A DNA stretch of 55,319 nucleotides from JAICYJ01 sp038212095 (GTDB taxonomy: Bacteria > Actinomycetota > Thermoleophilia > Gaiellales > JAICJC01), in the NCBI GenBank assembly GCA_038212095.1, contig JBBQUW010000017.1:1-55319 (forward strand). Direction: 5' to 3'. This document shows positions 50,365 through 55,319 of this stretch, in pieces. The position numbers and the translations under genes were made by a program. Numbering within the stretch: position 1 is the stretch's first letter; the number at the start of each line of letters is the position of its first letter. Below the pieces are notes generated by a model, which had not been told where the DNA came from, ran no database searches, and saw only the letters and a list, made by a program, of their open reading frames with translations.

Positions 50365-51182
50365 CGTCCACCTCGTCCGACAAGCTGGGCGCTCTTCGCC
50401 GTGCGGGCGGCCAGAGCCGCCACCAGCAGCGTGCCGATGCCCACCAGCAGTGCGGCGGCCACATCGGTCGGATGATGCATGCCGCGATACATCCGGGAAA
50501 GGCCGACAAGCAGCGGAATAGCGATCGCGACAGTCCACACAACGATGCGCGCCCAGGTCGAACGCAGGCGCGACGTGATCAGCAGGCCGAGGCCGCAGTA
50601 GACCGCGACCGAGGCCGCGGTATGTCCGGAAAAGAAGCTGGCGTCGCTCGGCAGCACGTCCAACCGGTGGACGTGCGGCCGCTGGCGATGAATCAGGAGC
50701 GTGGTGGCGCGGTAGGTGGCTGCCTCGACCGCGATCGCGGTGACGATGAAGGCGGCGACGCGCCATCGGCGCATGACCAGCGCGATGATCGTCGAGATCG
50801 CGACCAGCGCCGGTATCGCAAACACGTCGCCGATTCCCGACAGCCAGAACGAGATGCTGTCGCGATTCGCGGTGCGGTGCTGCGCCAGCCATACGTTGAC
50901 GTGCTCATCGGCGTGGCCAATGCCGTTCTCTGGCAGGACGTAGCTCTTCAGCAGCCAGCCAGCCGCAACCGAGAGCGCGGAGAGCAGCAGGAAGCCGATC
51001 AGCGTCACGACGATGAACGCGACCACCGGGTGGCCCGCCATGCGGGCGCCGATGCGCTCGGCGATGCCGCCGTCTCGCGGTGCGAGCACGACGGGGCCGT
51101 CGACGCGTGGGTCGACGCGGGAGGGTACCCGCTCGAAGAGTGGGGGATTATTGACGGTGTCCATGAAACGATGGTTTCCCAT
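50361..51182 (-). CDS. PAP2-superfamily phosphatase
   Basis: A 273-aa membrane phosphatase of the PAP2 superfamily, removing phosphate from lipid or diphosphate carriers. The three conserved motifs are HRQRPHVHRLD, ASFFSGHTAAS and SRMYRGMHHPTD. Six hydrophobic segments are visible. ATG 51182 is preferred because AGGGG lies 7-11 nt upstream; the frame is open to 51275 but crosses the divergent gene's start. It is first in the operon PAP2-DagK-DUF1206. Confidence 0.88.
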   Translation of the reverse strand: MGNHRFMDTVNNPPLFERVPSRVDPRVDGPVVLAPRDGGIAERIGARMAGHPVVAFIVVTLIGFLLLSALSVAAGWLLKSYVLPENGIGHADEHVNVWLAQHRTANRDSISFWLSGIGDVFAIPALVAISTIIALVMRRWRVAAFIVTAIAVEAATYRATTLLIHRQRPHVHRLDVLPSDASFFSGHTAASVAVYCGLGLLITSRLRSTWARIVVWTVAIAIPLLVGLSRMYRGMHHPTDVAAALLVGIGTLLVAALAARTAKSAQLVGRGGR

Positions 51183-51220
51183 GAACCACCCCTGGGCAAA
51201 CATTCCGACATGGTGACGAT

Positions 51221-52114
51221 GTGATTCCCGTGCTCGTCCTGATCGCGGTCTCCGCTGCCAGCGGTCTGCTGGCATGGCTGGGAGCGCGGGCCGCCTTCAC
51301 ACACTGGTGGGCCCGCTCGCCCTCCGCCGCCGTCTCGCACGAGGTGCGTGAGCACACGCGCGTGAGGCGCTTCGTGCGGGGACGCCTGGACGCCGAAGCT
51401 TTGACCGGGTTGGCGATGACGCTTGCGTTGGCCGCGCTGGTGATGGCCACGATCATCGTTGCGTTGCTCGTGGTGCTGGTGCGGCGCAGCGAGGCGCTGG
51501 CCGACCTGGACGCCGCGTCGGCGCGCTGGTCGCACTCGCACGCCGGGCCATTCAGCCAGGCGTTCCTGCATGCCGTCACCAACCTTGCCTCCACCTGGGG
51601 TGTGATCACGATCGGGGTCGCCGCTGCCGCGATCGAGTGGTGGCGGATCCGCAGCCGGTGGATCCCGGTTTTCCTGCTGGTGGCGATCGGCGGCGACTCG
51701 CTGGCGACCAGCATCGTCAAAGCCGTTGTCGATCGCGCCCGGCCGACCCTCGATCCAGCGGCGGCGAGCCTGGGGCCGTCCTTTCCCAGCGGGCACTCCT
51801 CAACGGCCGCGGCGATGTTTGCCGCCGTGGCGCTGCTGGCGGGTCGCGGTCGCTCGTACCGGGCACGAGCCGCCCTCGTCGGCGTGGCCGTGGCTCTGGC
51901 GGTGGCGGTCGCCGGCAGCCGCGTGCTGCTCGACCTGCACTGGCTGTCGGACGTGATCGGGGGGCTCGCGTTCGGCTGGGGCTGGTTCGCCATCTGCGCG
52001 GTCGCGTTCGGCGGATGGCTGCTGCGTCTGGGCGCCCCCGTGGAGCAGGCCGCCACCGGGCAGAGCGCAGCACCGCCCGCCGCTCAGCGCGAAGCGGACT
52101 CCGTCGTACCCTGA
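51221..52114 (+). CDS. PAP2-superfamily phosphatase
   Basis: A 297-aa membrane phosphatase with an N-terminal membrane helix and several more. The PAP2 motifs are KAVVDRARPTL, FPSGHSSTAA (about 188-197) and SRVLLDLHWLSDV (about 228-240). It is divergent from, but not closely similar to, the PAP2 gene at 50361-51182, so the window has two different lipid phosphatases head to head. Its 3' end overlaps the PhoD-like gene tail-to-tail by 31 nt. Confidence 0.9.
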   Translation: MIPVLVLIAVSAASGLLAWLGARAAFTHWWARSPSAAVSHEVREHTRVRRFVRGRLDAEALTGLAMTLALAALVMATIIVALLVVLVRRSEALADLDAASARWSHSHAGPFSQAFLHAVTNLASTWGVITIGVAAAAIEWWRIRSRWIPVFLLVAIGGDSLATSIVKAVVDRARPTLDPAAASLGPSFPSGHSSTAAAMFAAVALLAGRGRSYRARAALVGVAVALAVAVAGSRVLLDLHWLSDVIGGLAFGWGWFAICAVAFGGWLLRLGAPVEQAATGQSAAPPAAQREADSVVP

Positions 52115-53775
52115 TCAACCGCGCGCGGCCCGTCCGCCAGCACGCGGGTGTGCAGCGGCTGCAGCGAGCTCGCATCCTCGCCCCGTTCGGCCCGGAAGAT
52201 GGTGACGCTCGCCCAACGGCCATCCATCTCGATCACGCCGATCGAATTGTCAAACGTGGGGCCCGCGCGATACCGCCAGCGCGCCCGCGGTGGCCTGACC
52301 CCGGCCAACCGGGCCAGGCCGCCGAACAGCGCCGCCGCGGCGGCCGTCTTGGTGGCGTTGACGATCCGCCGCTCACTCGGGCCGAGCGGATTACGAAACG
52401 GGGAGCAGACGACCTGGTGCACGCGGCCGTGCGACGACTCGTGCGCCCCAAGTGCCACCTCGGCCACGTAGGCGTTGTGCACGTCGCCGCCGACGAGCGT
52501 CACCGATGCCGGCGGGCGCACGCCGGCACGGCCCTCGGATACCTCGCGCAGCAGCTCCACCATCCTGGCGAACGAGGTCTGGAAGGCGGGCCAGTGTTCC
52601 AGGTCGAGCTTGCGCCGCAAGCGCTCGCCGGCGCGGGCAGCCAGCGAGCCCCACGCCCCCGCGCAGACGGCCTCGTTCCACGCCTCGAGGTAGTGGATCC
52701 CGGGCGACATGAACACCGGCAGTGAGCTGACGATCAGCAGGTGATCGACCTCCTCGCGGCTGCGATCGACGATCCACGCCCACTCCTCGTCATCGACCAG
52801 CGTCCGCTGCCCGTCGGCGAGCACGCGCGCGGCGCGGGAGTCGACGATCAGCACCCGGATACGCCCGAAGTCCCGCCGGCAGGCCCAGCGGGTCGCGGCC
52901 GACTCGAGGTCGGCTCGCGCGGCGAATGCCTCCAGCTGCGATCCCACATCGCCGTCAGCCTCGATCGCGGTCTGGTACATCGCCTCCTCCTCCAGCTCGG
53001 GAGGTGGGAGGTTGCCGAGGTGCTGGTAGATCCAGTAGGCCATGAACGCGCCGGTGATGCGCGCCTGCCACCAGGGGGCCCTGCGGGCATCCTGCAGCCA
53101 CGACCACGAGATGTTCCAGTCGTCGATCACGTCATGGTCGTCGAACACCATCAGGCTGGGAACGGTGGAGAGCAGCCAGCGGATGTCGGGATCGGTCCAC
53201 GCCTCGCGGTACAGGCGGGTGTACTCCTCGAAGTCGGCGATCTCCTCACCCGGTGGCTGCGAGGTGTCGCGCCGCGCGCGAATGAACTCCAACGTCTCGG
53301 GTGACACCTCGTCCGCGTAGACCTGGTCGCCGATCAGCATCAGGCCGTCGGGCCACGGCTCGATGCCTGCGCGCAGCCGCCGCGAGTAGGCCCACAGCGC
53401 GTCCACTCCGTATCCGCCCTCAGCCCCGCCGGGCGGCAGCGTGTAGGGCTCCCGCTCGGGGGCTCCCACCCGGCACGAGCCGAACACCAGCCGAGCCCGG
53501 TGTTCGCCCTGTCGGGTGTGGATGGTGCTCGCAGGGTACGGCCACTCGTCCGGCGGCCAGACAGCGATGCCGTCCAGCGCGACCTGGTACTCGATCACGG
53601 ATGCTTCGGGCAGTCCTGCCAGTGCGACCAGCGCGTAGTGGTGGCCGCGCACCTCGAATGTGGTGGTGCTGTGGCCGAGCACGTCGACCCGGCACGCGCT
53701 GTCGGTCTCCACCCAGACGGTCGCTTCGCTGCGACCGACGTAGCGCAGCAGGGGACCGAGGAGCAGCGTGGGCAT
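52084..53775 (-). CDS. PhoD-like alkaline phosphatase/phosphodiesterase
   Basis: A 563-aa metallophosphatase of the PhoD family. Motifs are RLVFGSCRVG (Ser-Cys start of the core, about 96-105), LMLIGDQVYADE, VFDDHDVIDDWN and the second-half VTLVGGDVHNAYVAE. Unlike secreted PhoD it has no visible Tat signal; the N-terminus is MPTLLLGPLLRYVGRSEATVWVE, directly in the fold. Such cytoplasmic members occur in actinobacteria. ATG 53775 has a TACAAT 8 nt upstream, one of the best -10 matches here. Confidence 0.88.
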   Translation of the reverse strand: MPTLLLGPLLRYVGRSEATVWVETDSACRVDVLGHSTTTFEVRGHHYALVALAGLPEASVIEYQVALDGIAVWPPDEWPYPASTIHTRQGEHRARLVFGSCRVGAPEREPYTLPPGGAEGGYGVDALWAYSRRLRAGIEPWPDGLMLIGDQVYADEVSPETLEFIRARRDTSQPPGEEIADFEEYTRLYREAWTDPDIRWLLSTVPSLMVFDDHDVIDDWNISWSWLQDARRAPWWQARITGAFMAYWIYQHLGNLPPPELEEEAMYQTAIEADGDVGSQLEAFAARADLESAATRWACRRDFGRIRVLIVDSRAARVLADGQRTLVDDEEWAWIVDRSREEVDHLLIVSSLPVFMSPGIHYLEAWNEAVCAGAWGSLAARAGERLRRKLDLEHWPAFQTSFARMVELLREVSEGRAGVRPPASVTLVGGDVHNAYVAEVALGAHESSHGRVHQVVCSPFRNPLGPSERRIVNATKTAAAAALFGGLARLAGVRPPRARWRYRAGPTFDNSIGVIEMDGRWASVTIFRAERGEDASSLQPLHTRVLADGPRAVDQGTTESASR

Positions 53776-53783
53776 TCCGCGCG

Positions 53784-53789
53784 ATTGTA
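53784..53789 (-). promoter_or_regulatory. Candidate leaderless -10 (TACAAT)
   Basis: Minus-strand TACAAT, 8 nt before the ATG at 53775 of the PhoD-like gene; the closest match to the sigma-70 -10 consensus among these sites. Confidence 0.6.
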
Positions 53790-54176
53790 GACCGGCGTCG
53801 GTCAAGCGGTCGGAGGAAGCTCCCCGGCAACGCTGGGCGCGTTGCCCCCGGCGGACATCAAGGTGTGGCGGTGTACGGGGTGGCGTGCAGAAGCCGTGCG
53901 AGGTGTGCCGCTTGACGGGCGGCGTCGCGGTTGCTGCTGCAGTCTTCGGAGGTGGCACCGGATGATCGCTCGCCGACCGAGTAGGTCAAAATGGGGCGCA
54001 GGCAGGGATGGGCCGCGTGGAATTCACCAATGGCAGCTATCGAGCGCGCTCGCCATAGACCGGTCTGTCTGGGGATAGTCTTCGGTCGATGACGAGGATC
54101 AGCACTATCTCACACCGAGGCATCGGCCGAACGGCTCGTCCCAGAGGGCACCGCCAACCGCGTTCAGTGGTCGGAG
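53790..54176. other. Intergenic region, 387 nt
   Basis: No convincing gene or known RNA is visible. Open frames here are short and poor in protein-like composition. Near the end, TAGTCT (54076-54081) lies 7 nt before an ATG at 54089 that opens a 31-codon frame ending inside the next gene; see the finding on a possible leader peptide. Confidence 0.6.
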
Positions 54177-54773
54177 GTGAGTGAGATCAACGACAACAAG
54201 CACCTTCGCGTGTTGATCGCCAACCAGCGCAGTGACCGACTCGACCACGTGACCAAGGTGGTCATGGGTCTGGGACATGAGGTGGTGGCGCGATCCATCG
54301 AGGTCAGCGAGGTGGCCTCGGTCACTCGCCGTGAACAGCCGGATGTCGCGTTGGTCGGCTTGGGCGACAGCAGTTCCCACGCGCTCGAGTTGATCGGGCT
54401 GATCGTCCACGAAGCTGCCTGCCCGGTGATCACGCTGCTTGAGACCGATGATCCGGCCTTCGTCGGAGAGGCGGCCAAGCGCGGTGTTTTCGCGTACATC
54501 ACCGACACCAACCCCGAGCAGCTTCAGGGTTCGATCGAGATCGTGCTGCGCCGGTTCGCTGAGTTCCAGAGCTTGGAGGGCGCGTTCGGACGCCGCGCGC
54601 TGATCGAGCGAGCCAAGGGCATCTTGATGGAACGCCACGACGCCACCGAGGATGTTGCGTTCGAGATGCTCCGGAGCCACGCTCGAAGCGCGAACCGAAA
54701 ACTGGTGGATATCGCCACCGCCGTTGTGGACGGCCGCCGGCTGCTGCCGGGTCCGGACAAAGCCGGCCCCTGA
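54177..54773 (+). CDS. ANTAR-domain RNA-binding regulator with degenerate receiver
   Basis: A 198-aa protein: a receiver-like domain (about 10-125) and a C-terminal ANTAR helical domain (about 135-195; GRRALIERAKGILMERHDATEDVAFEMLRSHARS). ANTAR proteins bind RNA hairpins and stop premature transcription termination. The receiver is odd. The usual phosphorylation Asp in PDVxLxD is Gly/Ser-rich here (PDVALVGLGDSS), and the acidic pair near the N-terminus is ANQRSD. Phosphorylation control seems lost. GTG 54177 is a weak start (GGAGG touches it). The start may lie at 54210 (GTGTTG). Confidence 0.88.
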   Translation: MSEINDNKHLRVLIANQRSDRLDHVTKVVMGLGHEVVARSIEVSEVASVTRREQPDVALVGLGDSSSHALELIGLIVHEAACPVITLLETDDPAFVGEAAKRGVFAYITDTNPEQLQGSIEIVLRRFAEFQSLEGAFGRRALIERAKGILMERHDATEDVAFEMLRSHARSANRKLVDIATAVVDGRRLLPGPDKAGP

Positions 54774-55162
54774 GGCACCTGGCCGCCGGCTCCGGTCGGA
54801 TCGATGTTTGGCGGCATTCGAGGCGGGGTAGAGGCGGAGCACGTCGGCCCAAGCTCCCCGGTCGACAGGATGTTCCTGGCCCCAACGCTCGGTCAGGTTC
54901 AAGCCGCGCGTTGCTGTGCGGCCGTCCCGAGCGGAGGTCGAGTGCTGGCAATACAGACGCTTCAGACTACGTACCGCGCCGAACGTCGGCGAGGCGCGGT
55001 GGGGCCACACCCGCTTGAAACGGGACTTGTCGACGGATCGGTGGCGCGTATCGAAAGCCTCTAGCCGCGCGACGTGCGCCTGCCAGCGGCGATCGAATGA
55101 ACCGCCGCCCCGGCACGCGCGAACATGTTGGGTCCACAGCCAAATCGAGTCTGGAGACGTTC
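54774..55162 (+). other. Structured intergenic/leader region before the ferritin-like gene
   Basis: 389 nt with no gene seen. Several hairpins stand out by eye: a nested stem at 54973-55000 (ACCGCG/CGCGGT around GCCGA/TCGGC); CCCG/CGGG at 55010-55024; and GCGGCG (55086-55091) with CGCCGC (55103-55108), loop 11 nt. A GGAGA ribosome-binding site precedes the ATG at 55163, so the downstream gene has a leader. The hexaloop pair typical of ANTAR targets was not found by eye. Confidence 0.5.
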
Positions 55163-55319
55163 ATGTCGGAAGATGCACACGTGGTTGAGTGGGTTGGTCG
55201 CGCGATTGATGGGGCGCATGCTGATCAGCCGGTTGCGACGCGGCGGCAGATGATTGCTGGTGCTGCTGCGACGCTTGGTGGGATGGGGTTGATGGGGGCG
55301 TTGCCGTCGGTTGCGTCTG
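55163..55319 (+). CDS. Tat-signal protein, probable ferritin-like domain protein (partial)
   Basis: The first 52 residues only; the gene runs off the window. After a charged N-terminus (EDAHVVEWVGRAIDG), a twin-arginine signal appears: ATRRQMIAGAAATLGGMGLMGALPSVAS. This N-terminal pattern (EWV + TRRQ/LLAG + ATLGGMG) recalls Tat-exported ferritin-like proteins of Thermoleophilia; that identification is from memory and needs the rest of the gene. Unlike nearly every other gene here it has a clear Shine-Dalgarno (GGAGA, 6 nt before ATG). Its codons end mostly in G or T (GGT, GCT, GTT), with almost no C-ending codons. Confidence 0.7.
   Translation, partial: MSEDAHVVEWVGRAIDGAHADQPVATRRQMIAGAAATLGGMGLMGALPSVAS

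Noticed and set aside
54774..55162. Known riboswitch or ANTAR hexaloop pair in the leader
   Set aside because: Hairpins exist, but none matches a known riboswitch core or the two-hexaloop pattern by eye; only folding software could settle it.
1..55319. CRISPR array, prophage, transposon or integron
   Set aside because: No regularly spaced repeats, transposase, integrase or phage genes were seen anywhere in the window.

Overview
The window is 55.3 kb of GC-rich, densely coding bacterial DNA. Gene content (dgt-dnaG-sigA block, YebC-RuvCAB, PdxST, fused SecDF, DUF1206, ANTAR regulator, Tat-type ferritin-like protein) and the frequent GTG/TTG starts suggest an actinobacterium. Class Thermoleophilia (Solirubrobacterales/Gaiellales-like) is my best guess. 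That placement is inference from gene content; no 16S is present and no database search was run.

Layout. (1) 1-371: the 3' end of 23S rRNA, 5S rRNA and a strong terminator close an rRNA operon. (2) 0.4-5.8 kb: a small unknown protein, a histidine phosphatase and an SDR oxidoreductase that share a bidirectional promoter, then dgt-dnaG-sigma70. (3) 5.9-12.8 kb: tRNA-Asn, an Fe-S carrier, a lipoprotein, an O-methyltransferase, a secreted sugar dehydrogenase, a frameshifted PilZ gene, tRNA-Met(CAT), a Crp/Fnr regulator and pdxS-pdxT-yebC. (4) 12.9-21.2 kb: ruvCAB, a proline iminopeptidase, a Coa1-like membrane protein, queA, tgt and a fused secDF. (5) 21.2-24.9 kb: a TetR-regulated ABC exporter operon with a recognisable operator, and a GAF/HD-GYP protein. 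(6) 24.9-34.5 kb: a surface-glycan locus with a deacetylase-like protein, a FemAB-type acyltransferase, two sulfotransferases, a glycosyltransferase, a flippase and two AlkP-superfamily phosphohydrolases. (7) 34.6-47.7 kb: an ABC1/UbiB kinase, RecJ, RelA/SpoT, a PH-domain protein, an MmcQ/YjbR protein, a GAF methionine-sulfoxide reductase-like protein, a thioesterase, a phosphomannomutase, two GNATs, a HIT protein, CorA and a LOG-family protein. (8) 47.7-55.3 kb: a frameshifted membrane protein, DUF1206, diacylglycerol kinase and two PAP2 phosphatases, a PhoD-like phosphatase, an ANTAR regulator with a degenerate receiver, and the start of a Tat-signal ferritin-like gene.

Two features run through the window. 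First, about twenty genes have a TANNNT -10-like hexamer 6-8 nt (once 10) upstream of the start codon, the signature of leaderless transcription; many downstream genes are joined by 4-nt ATGA/GTGA/TTGA overlaps. Second, three genes (PilZ, the membrane protein near 47.8 kb, corA) show an apparent single-base frameshift, two of them explainable by loss of one C in a C-run, so residual assembly error should be considered.

I found no CRISPR array, prophage, transposase or insertion sequence. The most interesting places are the symmetric bidirectional leaderless promoter at 1311-1334, the sulfated-glycan-like cluster, and the ANTAR / structured leader / ferritin-like end of the window, whose last gene uses markedly different codons.
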